NCBI GenBank assembly: GCA_022822365.1
Contig: JAJEBV010000019.1
Coordinates: 1 to 64,000 of the forward strand
Source: Thermoanaerobaculia bacterium
GTDB taxonomy: Bacteria > Acidobacteriota > Thermoanaerobaculia > Multivoradales > Multivoraceae
Length of the DNA stretch: 64,000 bases
Direction: 5' to 3'
The notes below the pieces were generated by a model. The model saw nothing but the letters and a program-made list of their open reading frames with translations, was not told where the DNA came from and ran no database searches. Shown here piece after piece: positions 49,342-58,203 of this stretch. The first letter of the stretch is position 1. Every line of letters begins with the position of its first letter. Made by a program: the position numbers and the translations under genes.

Positions 49342-50901
49342 GTGAGCTTCTGGCGACGGATCCCGGTCTTCCGCGACCACCCGCCTGGGCTCGGCGTCTG
49401 CTTCCTGGTCGAGATGTGGGAGCGCTTCTCGTACTACGGGATGCGGGCGCTGCTCATCTTCTACCTGACGCAGCACTTTCTGTTCAGCGACAGCCGGGCC
49501 TTCGTGCTCTACGGCGCCTACGCGTCGATGGTTTACCTGTTGCCGGTGCTCGGCGGCGCGGTGGCGGACCGCTGGCTCGGCCCGCGAAAGGGGGTCACCT
49601 TCGGCGCGCTGCTGCTGGTCGCCGGCCACTTCCTGATGACGATCGAGGGGCCGGCGGCGGTAGAAGTCTCATCCGCAGGCGGGCTCGTCGTCGAGCGCAG
49701 CGAGTTCCACCTGAGCCTCTTCTACCTGGCGCTGGCGCTGATCGCGACGGGCGTCGGATTCCTCAAGACGAACGCCTCCACCGTCGTCGGCGCCCTCTAC
49801 GAGCAAGGCGATCCGCGCCGGGACTCCGGCTTCACCGTCTTCTACATGGGGATCAACCTGGGCGCGGCGATCGCGCCCCTGCTCTGCGGCTGGCTCGGCC
49901 AGACCTACGGCTGGCGCTACGGATTCGGTCTCGCCGGCGTCGGTATGCTGGCCGGGCTGCTGCTCTACCTGAAGGGCCAGAAGTACCTCCGGGGACACGC
50001 GGATCCGCCGCAGCCCGAGGAGCTCCGGGAGCGCCTGTTGCCCGGGCTGTCGCGCGAGGGCGCCATCTACCTGGCGAGCCTGGGCCTGGTCGGCGGCGTC
50101 TGGTGGGTGCTCCAGAACCCGCCGGTCGTCGGCGGCTTGCTGTCGGCTACCGGGGCCGCGCTCGGGCTCTTCGTTCTCTACTACGCGCTGCGCCGCTGCG
50201 ACCGGACCGAGCGCGACCAGCTTCTGGCCTGCGCCGTCCTGGTGGCCTTCACCATCGGCTTCTGGGCCTTCTACGAGCAGATGGGCAGTTCGCTCAACCT
50301 CTTCGCGGACCGCATGGTCGACCGCGGAATCTTCGGGACGGAGATTCCGGCGTCCACGCTGCAATCCCTGCCGGCGATCTACGTCATCGCCCTGGCGCCG
50401 CTCTTCAGTTGGCTGTGGATCGCGCTCGGACGGCGCGGCCGGGAGCCCTCGACACCCGTCAAGTTCGTTCTCGCGATCGTGCAGATCAGCCTGGCCTTCC
50501 TGGTGCTGGTGCTCGGCAGCGCCCTGCGGCCGGACGACGGCAAGGTAGCCCTGATCTGGTTCGCGCTTACCTTCCTGCTGATGGTGACCGGCGAGCTCTG
50601 CCTGGCGCCGGTCGGCATGTCGATGGTGACGCGGCTCTCGCCGAAGCGGATCGTGTCCACGATGATGGGGTCCTTCATGCTCGCCTACGCCGCCTCGAGC
50701 TACATCTCGGGGCTGATCGCCCGGCTGACGAGCGCGACGACGGCGGGAGGCGACATCGTCGACTTCGATGCGGCCCTTTCCACCTACAGCAACGTCTACA
50801 CGAGGATCGGGCTGCTGGCTCTGCTGGTCGCGGCGGTGCTCGGCGGGCTGACGCCTCTGCTCGTGCGATTGATGCGCGGCGCCGACTCGCGGCCGGCGTA
50901 A
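49342..50901 (+). CDS. POT-family proton-dependent peptide transporter
   Basis: This 519-residue transporter has about 13-14 transmembrane helices. The POT signature E-M-W-E-R-F-S-Y-Y-G (Glu24, Glu27, Arg28) lies in TM1. Another family block, F-Y-M-G-I-N-L-G-A, is in the first half, and W-A-F-Y-E-Q-M-G-S-S in TM7. It imports di- and tripeptides with protons. It starts with GTG, and a TAAACT -10-like hexamer (49312-49317) precedes it. The GGT-like and dipeptidase genes follow within 35 and 15 nt, supporting a peptide-uptake and breakdown operon. Confidence 0.94.
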   Translation: MSFWRRIPVFRDHPPGLGVCFLVEMWERFSYYGMRALLIFYLTQHFLFSDSRAFVLYGAYASMVYLLPVLGGAVADRWLGPRKGVTFGALLLVAGHFLMTIEGPAAVEVSSAGGLVVERSEFHLSLFYLALALIATGVGFLKTNASTVVGALYEQGDPRRDSGFTVFYMGINLGAAIAPLLCGWLGQTYGWRYGFGLAGVGMLAGLLLYLKGQKYLRGHADPPQPEELRERLLPGLSREGAIYLASLGLVGGVWWVLQNPPVVGGLLSATGAALGLFVLYYALRRCDRTERDQLLACAVLVAFTIGFWAFYEQMGSSLNLFADRMVDRGIFGTEIPASTLQSLPAIYVIALAPLFSWLWIALGRRGREPSTPVKFVLAIVQISLAFLVLVLGSALRPDDGKVALIWFALTFLLMVTGELCLAPVGMSMVTRLSPKRIVSTMMGSFMLAYAASSYISGLIARLTSATTAGGDIVDFDAALSTYSNVYTRIGLLALLVAAVLGGLTPLLVRLMRGADSRPA

Positions 50902-50934
50902 GCTCCCGATGCTCAGACAACCTAGGAGAAGACG

Positions 50935-52716
50935 ATGAAGAGAAGGCTCTGCGCACTCGGCCTCGCCGCCTCGCTCGTCGCGACCGCACCCGCCGCGTTC
51001 GCCGGCGCCGCCGACGAGACGACGATCGATCTCAATCCGAAGAACTGGAGCGACCGCGAGGCGCTCGAGGAGCTGAACGCCTTCTTCGAGACGGACAAGC
51101 CGATGGCCGAGGGGGACCACGGCGTGATCAGCGGCACGACCGGGCCGCAGGCGGTCAGGGCCGGCCTCGAAGCCCTCCGCCAGGGCGGCACCGCGGCCGA
51201 CGCGGTGATCGCCACCGCGCTCACCCAGATCTCCCTGGCCGGCGGCGCCTGGGTGAGCTACGCCGGGATCTTCAACCTCGTCTACTACGAGGCGGAGAGC
51301 GGCGAGGTCTTCAACATCAACGGCGCCTACGACACGGTCCGCGGCGAAACCGAGCCGTTGACGATCCCGACCTCGACGACGACCGGCGCCGAGCATCAGC
51401 CGAGCGGACGCACCGCCCTGGTGCCGGGGTTCTTCGGCGGCCTCGGCGCTACGCACGGTCGTTTCGGGAAGCTGCCGTGGGCCAGTCTCTTCGAACCGGC
51501 GATCCACTACGCGGAGAACGGCGCCCTGCTCGGCGCCATTCACACGAGCATGATCGAGCGGCGCAAGGAGGCGCTCTCCCGCCTGCCCGCGACCCGTCGC
51601 ATCTTCACGGACGAGGACGGTGACTTCCTTGGCGAGGGAGACATGCTGCGGCAACCGGAACTCGCGGCGACGCTGCGCGCCGTCGCCGAGCAGGGAATCG
51701 ACTACGTCTACCGCGGTCCCTGGGCCGAGCGGCTGGTCGAGGCGGTCCAGCGCGACGGCGGCAAGCTCTCGATGGAAGACATGCGGAGCTACGAGGCCCT
51801 CGTCGCGGAGCCGGTGCACTCCACCTACAACGGCTTCGACGTCTACGGACACGGCCTGCCCGCTCAGGGCGGCGTCCACGTGGCCGAGGTGCTCAACCTC
51901 GCCGAGGCGGCCAGGCTGCGCGACATGGGCCACTACGCGGAATCGCCGGAGGCCTTCTTCTGGGTCAACCAGATGACGAACCTGATGGGCATCGTCTTCC
52001 TGCCCGAACCGATGCGCCGCGCGCTTTACGGCGACCTCGACGCCACCCTGGCGGGTCGGACCGGCAAGGAGAACGCCGAAGGTCTCTGGGCCAGGATGCA
52101 GTCGGGCATCGCTCCCCTGACCAAAGTCCCCACCCCGGTCGATCCGAAGCACTCGGACGCCATCGTCGCCATCGACGCCTACGGCAACGTCGCCGCGGTC
52201 GTCCACACGATCAACACGTCGGCCTGGGGCGACACGGCCATTTTCGTCGACGGCATCTCGATCCCCGACTCGGCGGCCTTCCAGCAGGCGCTGATCGCCG
52301 AGGCCGGCCCCGGCAAGCGGCTGCCGGACCCGACCGAGCCGATGATCGTCCTGCGCGACGGCAAGCCGGTTGCCGCTCTCGCCTCCATCGGCTCCGGCCT
52401 GCACCAGAAGACCGTCAGCGTCCTCCTGAACCTCCTCGACTGGGAGATGAACATCAAGGAGGCGATCGACGCTCCCTCGCCCCACCTGCCGGCCTTCGGG
52501 CCCCTGGGCTCTCCTTCCACGCAGGTCATCGAAGGCGACTTCTCTCCCGAGCTGCTCGAGGCCGCGCGCGGGCTCGGGCTCAAGATCAACGTGGTTCCGG
52601 CCGGCATCGAGTCGCGGGCGCCGCGCGGCTACGTTGTCGGCGCGACGATCGGCGCCGACGGCAAGCGGCGCGCCGCGGCGACCACACTGCTCAGCGGCCT
52701 GGCGCTGTCGCACTGA
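50935..52716 (+). CDS. Gamma-glutamyltransferase-like exported protein with altered nucleophile region
   Basis: This 593-residue protein has a signal peptide (1 to about 24) and the N-terminal-nucleophile fold of gamma-glutamyltransferases, including G-T-A-A-D-A-V-I-A-T-A-L, A-L-V-P-G-F-F-G-G-L, and L-A-A-T-L-R-A-V-A-E. At the autocleavage site canonical enzymes have a T-T/S-H-x-S motif six to seven residues before D-x-x-G-N. Here the stretch reads H-S-D-A-I-V-A-I-D-A-Y-G-N (406-418), with Ser407-Asp408 where Thr is expected. A related GGT-like subfamily shows this form. Whether it self-cleaves, perhaps at Ser407, is open. It lies between the peptide transporter and the M19 dipeptidase, so peptide or glutathione breakdown is likely. 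Confidence 0.87.
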   Translation: MKRRLCALGLAASLVATAPAAFAGAADETTIDLNPKNWSDREALEELNAFFETDKPMAEGDHGVISGTTGPQAVRAGLEALRQGGTAADAVIATALTQISLAGGAWVSYAGIFNLVYYEAESGEVFNINGAYDTVRGETEPLTIPTSTTTGAEHQPSGRTALVPGFFGGLGATHGRFGKLPWASLFEPAIHYAENGALLGAIHTSMIERRKEALSRLPATRRIFTDEDGDFLGEGDMLRQPELAATLRAVAEQGIDYVYRGPWAERLVEAVQRDGGKLSMEDMRSYEALVAEPVHSTYNGFDVYGHGLPAQGGVHVAEVLNLAEAARLRDMGHYAESPEAFFWVNQMTNLMGIVFLPEPMRRALYGDLDATLAGRTGKENAEGLWARMQSGIAPLTKVPTPVDPKHSDAIVAIDAYGNVAAVVHTINTSAWGDTAIFVDGISIPDSAAFQQALIAEAGPGKRLPDPTEPMIVLRDGKPVAALASIGSGLHQKTVSVLLNLLDWEMNIKEAIDAPSPHLPAFGPLGSPSTQVIEGDFSPELLEAARGLGLKINVVPAGIESRAPRGYVVGATIGADGKRRAAATTLLSGLALSH

Positions 52717-52730
52717 GCGGGAGACGTCAC

Positions 52731-53834
52731 TTGGACATCTCCGAGCGGGCGGCCGCCCTTCACCGCGAGTCGATCGTCATCGACGGTCACTGCGACATCC
52801 TCATTCCTGTCAGCGACGGCAAAGTGAAGCTCGACCAACGGGTCGAACTCCCCGACCCCTCGAGCTGGCAGCCGCCAGTCGGGTTAGACATCGGTCCCTT
52901 CGCCCAGTTCGGCATGTCGGCGCACACCATCTGGTTCGGCTGCATGGGCCAGTACGACCTGCAGCGGTGGCGGGAAGGCGGCATCACGTCCCAGCTCTGC
53001 GCGGTCTACCTCGACGACGAGCAGCTCAACAGTCCCCTGCACCGCGGCCTCGAGATGACCTGGAACCTGCACAATGAGGTCGAGCGGCTCGACGATCTGG
53101 TGCTTGCGACGTCGGTGGCCGAGATCCGCCAGGCCAAGCAGGACGGCCGCGTGGCCCTCGTCTTCTCCTTCGAAGGCTGCGAGGCGCTGGGCGCCGACCC
53201 ACGCTTCCTCGATCTCTACTACAGGCTCGGCCTGCGCGTGGCCAGCCTGACCCACACCCGCCGCAACATCTACGCCGACGGCTGCTGGGCCGCCGACGAC
53301 CAGGGCGGGCTGACCGCCGCCGGCAAGGCCTTGATCGACCGGATGGTGGAACTCGACATCGTCGTCGATCTGGTCCACATCGGCGAACGCGGCTTCTGGG
53401 AGATCCTCGACCGGGTCGACCGTCCCGTCATCCTCTCCCACACGACACCCACCATGTTTCCCAACAGCGACCCGGAGTCGCGCCTCGGCGGAGGCGTTCT
53501 TCCTCGAACTCGCCTCGAACTGCCCCGCGACCGGAAGATGCTCGAGGCGCTAGCCGAGAACCGCGGCGTACTGGGCCTGATCCACATCACCCACCGCAAC
53601 CTCTCCGAGGTCGTCGACGACATCGAGACCGCCCTCGACGTGGTGGGCCCGGACCACATCGGCATGGGCAGCGACCACTACGGCCTCGAACTCGCGCCGC
53701 ACGGCCTCGAGCACATCGGCAAGGTGCCGGCGATCACCGAGGAACTCGTCCGCCGCGGCCACAGCGACGAAACGATCCGCAAGTTCCTCGGCGAGAACTA
53801 CCTCCGCGTCTTCGAGGAGGTCTGGGGACGGTAG
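52731..53834 (+). CDS. M19-family (membrane-type) dipeptidase
   Basis: This 367-residue metal-dependent dipeptidase of family M19 (renal dipeptidase type) has the metal motif H-C-D with His20 and Asp22. The bridging Glu is in F-S-F-E-G-C-E, and a metal His is in D-L-V-H-I-G. S-H-T-T-P and D-H-I-G-M-G-S-D-H-Y blocks follow. No signal peptide is seen, so it is probably cytoplasmic. TTG start with GGGAG upstream, 14 nt after the GGT-like gene. The combination GGT plus M19 is the textbook pair for glutathione breakdown, and general dipeptide hydrolysis is equally possible. Confidence 0.92.
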   Translation: MDISERAAALHRESIVIDGHCDILIPVSDGKVKLDQRVELPDPSSWQPPVGLDIGPFAQFGMSAHTIWFGCMGQYDLQRWREGGITSQLCAVYLDDEQLNSPLHRGLEMTWNLHNEVERLDDLVLATSVAEIRQAKQDGRVALVFSFEGCEALGADPRFLDLYYRLGLRVASLTHTRRNIYADGCWAADDQGGLTAAGKALIDRMVELDIVVDLVHIGERGFWEILDRVDRPVILSHTTPTMFPNSDPESRLGGGVLPRTRLELPRDRKMLEALAENRGVLGLIHITHRNLSEVVDDIETALDVVGPDHIGMGSDHYGLELAPHGLEHIGKVPAITEELVRRGHSDETIRKFLGENYLRVFEEVWGR

Positions 53835-53862
53835 CGCCGGCCTCCTGCCCCCGGGACGAGCC

Positions 53863-56241
53863 TCACGAGCCGGGCGGCGCCAGCGAATAGTCCGCGGGCG
53901 GCTCCTTGCCCGCGAGGTGACGCACGAAGTAGTCCCAACTGCGGCGAAGGAAGTAGGTGTCGGACAGGAAACCGTGGTTGCCGGACGGCAGGACGATCAG
54001 GTCGTAGTCCCGGTTCGCCTTCGTCAACGCCTCGATGACCTGAAGCGTCAGCGCCGGCGGCACGTTGTCGTCCAGAGCGCCGTAGGCGAGCAGCAGCTTG
54101 CCTTCGAGCTGGTGGGCGATCGAGGCGTTGGCCTGCTCCTCGTAACTCACCGTCTCCGGGTCGCCGTGGTAGGACTCGCCCCAGAGCTGGATGTAGCCGC
54201 GCTGGTCGTGGTTGCCGGCGGACGACACCGCCACCTTGTAGAACTCCGGGTACGCGAAGATGGCGCGCGCCGACGCGAAGCCGCCCCCGGAGTGGCCGTA
54301 GACGCCGACCCGGTCGAGGTCCATCTGCGGATACCGCACGGCGAGCTGGCGGATGGCGGCCAGGTGGTCGGGGAGACCGCCGGCCTCCTGCAGGTTCCCC
54401 TCGGAACGCGCATGAAAGGCCTTGGAGCGCAGCGGCGTGCCGAAGCCGTCGACCGTGACCACGACGAAGCCGAGTTGCGCCAGCGCCAGGTCGTAGCTCA
54501 AGAACAGCGTCGGGTCGTGCCAGTTCTTGGTCACCCGATGCACCTGCGGCCCGGGGTAGATGCCGTCGATCACCGGGTAGCTGGCGCCAACGTCCTCCGG
54601 GTCGAAGCCGGGCGGGAAGAAGACGTTGCCGTAGATGTCCGTCTTGCCGTCCCGCGCCTTGACGGTGAAGGGAACCGGCAGCGCGGTGAGCTCGACGAGC
54701 GACTCGAAGTCGGCGACTTCCAGTTCCACTGCCACGCGGCCGTCCGGCAGCAGGACACGCGACCGCGGCGGCTGGTCGATGCGCGACCACTGGTCGACGA
54801 ACGACTTGCCGCCGGGCGAGGCCACAATCGTGTGGTCGCCGGGCTCGGGCGTGAGGATCTCGGGGCTGGAGGTCGTGCGATCGAGCGAAGCGCGAGCGAA
54901 GGTGCGGAGGTACGGGTCGACGGCGGGGTCCAGGCCCGCGGCGGTGAAGTAGACCGTGCGCGACACCTCGTCGACGTGCACGACGTCGCGCACCACCCAG
55001 GCGCCCCGGGTGATCTGACGGACCAGACCGCCGTCGCTGCCGTACAGGTAGATGTGCGCCCAGCCGTCCCGCTGCGAGTACCAGAGCACCTCGCCGCTCT
55101 CCAGCACCCTGATGTTGGGCGTGCCCGCGCCGATCAGGAGCGTCGGCTCGACGTGGTGCCTGGAGGTCTCTGCCACCAGCGTGCGCGCGGCGCCGGTGGA
55201 GGCGTCGATCTCCTCGAGCTGCATCGAGCGCGCGCCGCGCGGCCGGCGCAGCAGGTACGCCTTCGAGCCGTCGTCGTTCCACCAGAGCTGACCCAGTTCG
55301 GCCAGCGCCATGAAGGGCGTGTGAACGCGCTCGGTGTCGACCGGCCTCACCGCACCGCTCTCGGCGTCGACCAGCAGCAGTTCGCTCCACGGCACGCCGT
55401 CGTCACCGGGAATCGGCATGCGGAAGGTGTGAAGGACGGGTCGGGCGCTGTCGCCGAGATCGGTCGTCTGCAGGACGTGCATCTCGCCCACCTCGCGCTG
55501 GTCCAGGCGCACGGTGAGCAACGTCCTGCCGTCGGGCGACCACAGCGCCGAGGGCGGCCGCACGATGCCCGCGCGCTTCTCGGTGATCGTCGAGGTGCGC
55601 GCCTCGGGATGGGAGGCATAGTCGTGGAACGGCTCGCCGTCGTCGGTCAGCCTGCGCTCCTCGCCGCTCCCGGTGGTGACGAGGTAGAGGTCGTGGTCCC
55701 GTACGAGGAGGCTGTAGGCCCCATCCGGAGATGGCAGGGGCGGCGTCTCGTCCTTCTTCTCGGGCTTCTCGTCAGCCGCGGCGGCCGGCGTTTCGACGCG
55801 CGAGCACTCGGCCCCGTCCAGCGTGCACCGGAACGACTCGGGCCCCTTCTCGCCGGCGATCTGGAACGACACGTGGCCCTCGCCCGACAGGTCGATGCTC
55901 TCGAACGGCAGCGCCAGCGGATCCGCCGGCTCGTCGCGAAGCGCGCTCAGCGACGCCGCCAGCCGGGCGTGATCGAAGGCCGGACGCCGCCGCTCGCCGC
56001 TCGCCAGCGGCTCGACCCGCCAGTAGCGGTGACCGTCGCGGTCGTCGCTGCGGTACCAGAACGCCTCGCCTTCCCCGATCCAGTGCGCCGTCACCGTCTC
56101 GTTGAAGATCAGCGACGCGACGCCGAGCATCTTCGCCGCGCGGTCATAGGCCGAGACGGGCACCTCGTCCCGCGCCGCCAAGGCAACGGCCGGCCCCGCG
56201 AGCACGACGACGATCGCCGCTCGCAGGACAGTGCCTCGCAT
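53863..56241 (-). CDS. Exported S9-family prolyl oligopeptidase / DPP IV-like peptidase
   Basis: This 792-residue exported serine peptidase has a signal peptide (about 1-23). An eight-bladed propeller (about 50-510) is of the DPP IV_N type. The C-terminal alpha/beta-hydrolase (about 530-780) has the nucleophile elbow G-H-S-G-G-G, Asp in A-L-D-D-N-V, and His in S-G-N-H-G-F. An acidic/Pro/Lys linker (D-E-K-P-E-K-K-D-E-T) interrupts the first propeller blades. The start is ATG at 56241 with AGGAGG six bases upstream; a nearby ATG at 56247 is an alternative. It would remove dipeptides from proline-containing peptides in the periplasm, feeding the POT transporter cluster, and is convergent with the M19 gene. 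Confidence 0.92.
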   Translation of the reverse strand: MRGTVLRAAIVVVLAGPAVALAARDEVPVSAYDRAAKMLGVASLIFNETVTAHWIGEGEAFWYRSDDRDGHRYWRVEPLASGERRRPAFDHARLAASLSALRDEPADPLALPFESIDLSGEGHVSFQIAGEKGPESFRCTLDGAECSRVETPAAAADEKPEKKDETPPLPSPDGAYSLLVRDHDLYLVTTGSGEERRLTDDGEPFHDYASHPEARTSTITEKRAGIVRPPSALWSPDGRTLLTVRLDQREVGEMHVLQTTDLGDSARPVLHTFRMPIPGDDGVPWSELLLVDAESGAVRPVDTERVHTPFMALAELGQLWWNDDGSKAYLLRRPRGARSMQLEEIDASTGAARTLVAETSRHHVEPTLLIGAGTPNIRVLESGEVLWYSQRDGWAHIYLYGSDGGLVRQITRGAWVVRDVVHVDEVSRTVYFTAAGLDPAVDPYLRTFARASLDRTTSSPEILTPEPGDHTIVASPGGKSFVDQWSRIDQPPRSRVLLPDGRVAVELEVADFESLVELTALPVPFTVKARDGKTDIYGNVFFPPGFDPEDVGASYPVIDGIYPGPQVHRVTKNWHDPTLFLSYDLALAQLGFVVVTVDGFGTPLRSKAFHARSEGNLQEAGGLPDHLAAIRQLAVRYPQMDLDRVGVYGHSGGGFASARAIFAYPEFYKVAVSSAGNHDQRGYIQLWGESYHGDPETVSYEEQANASIAHQLEGKLLLAYGALDDNVPPALTLQVIEALTKANRDYDLIVLPSGNHGFLSDTYFLRRSWDYFVRHLAGKEPPADYSLAPPGS

Positions 56242-56371
56242 TCTCATCCTCCTGATTCCTCCCAAGGTCCGTGGCACCCATCCGTAGCCGGCTCGCGCTC
56301 CGCTCCCCTGCCCCCGCTCGTTTGGTTACAGTCGTATACCAGTTTCACCGACCAGGAGTGCAACGGAACCG

Positions 56372-57454
56372 ATGCCTGAACTACCCCTCTCCCGTCCCCG
56401 CCCGCTCGTCTCCCTGCGCGCGTTCCTGCTCGTCGCCACGATTCTCGCCCTGGCGGCCGCACCGGCTTCAGCCTCCGACCGTCTCCAGATCCTCGGTGAC
56501 GATCCCGGCCTGAAGCACCTGGGCGCCGAGATCGAACGTCTCGCCGAAGCCAGCCTCGGCACGGTGGGAGTCGCCGCGATCCACCTCGAGTCCGGTCGCG
56601 GCGTGCTGCTCAACGGCGGCGAGCGGTTCCCGATGGCGAGCACCTACAAGGTGCCGATCGCCGTCGAGATCCTCGCCCAGGTCGACGAGGGCAAGCGGTC
56701 GCTCGACGACCTCATCACGATGCAGACCAGCGATCACGTGGTCACCCACGGCGCCCTCAGCGACTTCTTCGACACGCCGGGCTCCCGCCTGACAATCCAG
56801 AACGTCCTCGGCCTGATGCTGCGGATCAGCGACAACATCGCCACCGACCTGCTGTTTCGCGAGGCCGGCGGCGCCGAAGCCATCACCGCGCGGATGAGAG
56901 CTTTCGGCGCCGAGGGAATCCGCGTCGACCGGACGACCCGCGCTTACATCGCGAACTGGCTCGGCCGCGACGACGCCACGGTCGACAGCCCGATGCCGCC
57001 GGCCGAGTACAACCGTCTGGTCACCGTCGACAATTCGAGTCAAGTGGACGAGCGCCGACTGGCCGAGCTAAAGCAGACGTTCAACGCCGACCCACGCGAC
57101 ACCGCGACACCCCGGGCGATGGCCGCTCTTCTGGGGAAGATCTGGAAACGGGAGATCCTCAGCGAGAAGAGCTCGGCCCTGCTGATCGACATCATGGCCC
57201 GCTGCGAGACTGGCGAGAACCGGATTCCGGGAGCGCTGCCGCCGGGTACGCCGGTCGCCCACAAGACCGGCACGATCGGCGAGTCGACGAACGACGTGGG
57301 CGTCATCACCCTGCCGGGCGACGCCGGGCACGTGATCTCGGTCGTCTTCGTCAAGGAGTCCAAGCTGCCTTCCAACGCGGCGATGGAACCGGTGATCGCG
57401 GAGATCGCGCGGGCCTCGCACGACTACTTCGTGTTCAACCGCGGCACGTCTTGA
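56372..57454 (+). CDS. Class A beta-lactamase-like serine hydrolase
   Basis: This 360-residue exported protein has a signal peptide (1 to about 34) and a class A beta-lactamase domain. The S-T-Y-K motif is at 90-93, S-D-N at 153-155, and K-T-G at 298-300. The omega-loop segment that should contain the general-base Glu166 reads D-R-T-T-R-A-Y, with Thr189 in the Glu position and no Glu between 182 and 211. A 25-residue longer stretch then leads to D-T-A-T-P-R-A-M. Without that Glu it might be a penicillin-binding hydrolase with slow deacylation or act on other amides/esters. The TetR gene begins on the last base of its stop codon (TGATG). Confidence 0.87.
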   Translation: MPELPLSRPRPLVSLRAFLLVATILALAAAPASASDRLQILGDDPGLKHLGAEIERLAEASLGTVGVAAIHLESGRGVLLNGGERFPMASTYKVPIAVEILAQVDEGKRSLDDLITMQTSDHVVTHGALSDFFDTPGSRLTIQNVLGLMLRISDNIATDLLFREAGGAEAITARMRAFGAEGIRVDRTTRAYIANWLGRDDATVDSPMPPAEYNRLVTVDNSSQVDERRLAELKQTFNADPRDTATPRAMAALLGKIWKREILSEKSSALLIDIMARCETGENRIPGALPPGTPVAHKTGTIGESTNDVGVITLPGDAGHVISVVFVKESKLPSNAAMEPVIAEIARASHDYFVFNRGTS

Positions 57455-58203
57455 TGCCCGAGGCCAAGGCCTCCACCCGTCTGCGGATCGCGGGCAGGCC
57501 GCGGCGACCGGCCGCCTTCCATGAGGCGCTGGCGGCCGAGGAGGGCCTCCGTAAGGCCAAGGGCGAACGGACGCGGGTTCGCCTGATGGCGTCCGGCTGC
57601 GAGCTGCTGCAGACGACCACCGTCGACTCGCTGATGATCAGCCGGGTCAGCAGCCAGGCAGGAGTGGCGAAGGGCGCCTTCTACATCTACTTCGACAGCA
57701 GGAGCGCCTTTCTCGAGGAGCTGTGCCGGGAGTACGTCGCCTACGAGATGTCGACGTTCCCGGAGCTGGAAGTCGACATGGACGCTTACGAGATGGTCCG
57801 CACGATCGTCGCCTGGTACGCGGACGTCTTCCGGAAGAACTCCGGGATGATCCGCTGCCTCGTGCGCATGACCGACGTCGAGGAGACGTTCGCGGAGATC
57901 TGGAACCGCAGGAACCGCGAGATCGCCGACCGGATCGTGTCGTTCCTGTGCTCGTTTCTCGACATTCGCCCGAACAGTGCGGGGCCTTTGCGGGAACTGG
58001 TGAACGCGCTCGGCGACGGCATGGACCAGGCGCTGTTCGCGCGACACCGCATCGACGACGCCTGGCATCACACCCCGGCCAAGCGGCGCTCCTTCGTCGA
58101 CCTGCACAGCCTGATCATCTACCGGGCCGCGTTCGGAGGTGACCCCGAGCTGCCGAAGTCGTCCAGGTTCCGGCGGTTGGTGGAGCAAACGGGCCGGCGC
58201 TAG
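57454..58203 (+). CDS. TetR/AcrR-family transcriptional regulator
   Basis: This 249-residue regulator has a basic N-terminal extension (about 40 residues, Arg/Lys/Ala-rich) before the helix-turn-helix (about 43-90; S-R-V-S-S-Q-A-G-V-A-K-G-A-F-Y-I-Y-F). The C-terminal domain is helical. It is coupled to the beta-lactamase-like gene by a TGATG overlap, an unusual pairing that suggests it regulates that gene or responds to its substrate. Its stop codon shares the CTAG tetranucleotide at 58200-58203 with the convergent enolase-superfamily gene. Confidence 0.9.
   Translation: MPEAKASTRLRIAGRPRRPAAFHEALAAEEGLRKAKGERTRVRLMASGCELLQTTTVDSLMISRVSSQAGVAKGAFYIYFDSRSAFLEELCREYVAYEMSTFPELEVDMDAYEMVRTIVAWYADVFRKNSGMIRCLVRMTDVEETFAEIWNRRNREIADRIVSFLCSFLDIRPNSAGPLRELVNALGDGMDQALFARHRIDDAWHHTPAKRRSFVDLHSLIIYRAAFGGDPELPKSSRFRRLVEQTGRR

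Noticed and set aside
49669..52713. 1014-codon minus-strand frame opposite the POT, GGT-like and intervening genes
   Set aside because: Long antisense frames are common in GC-rich DNA; its composition is Arg/Gly/Asp-rich and it overlaps two well-supported genes.
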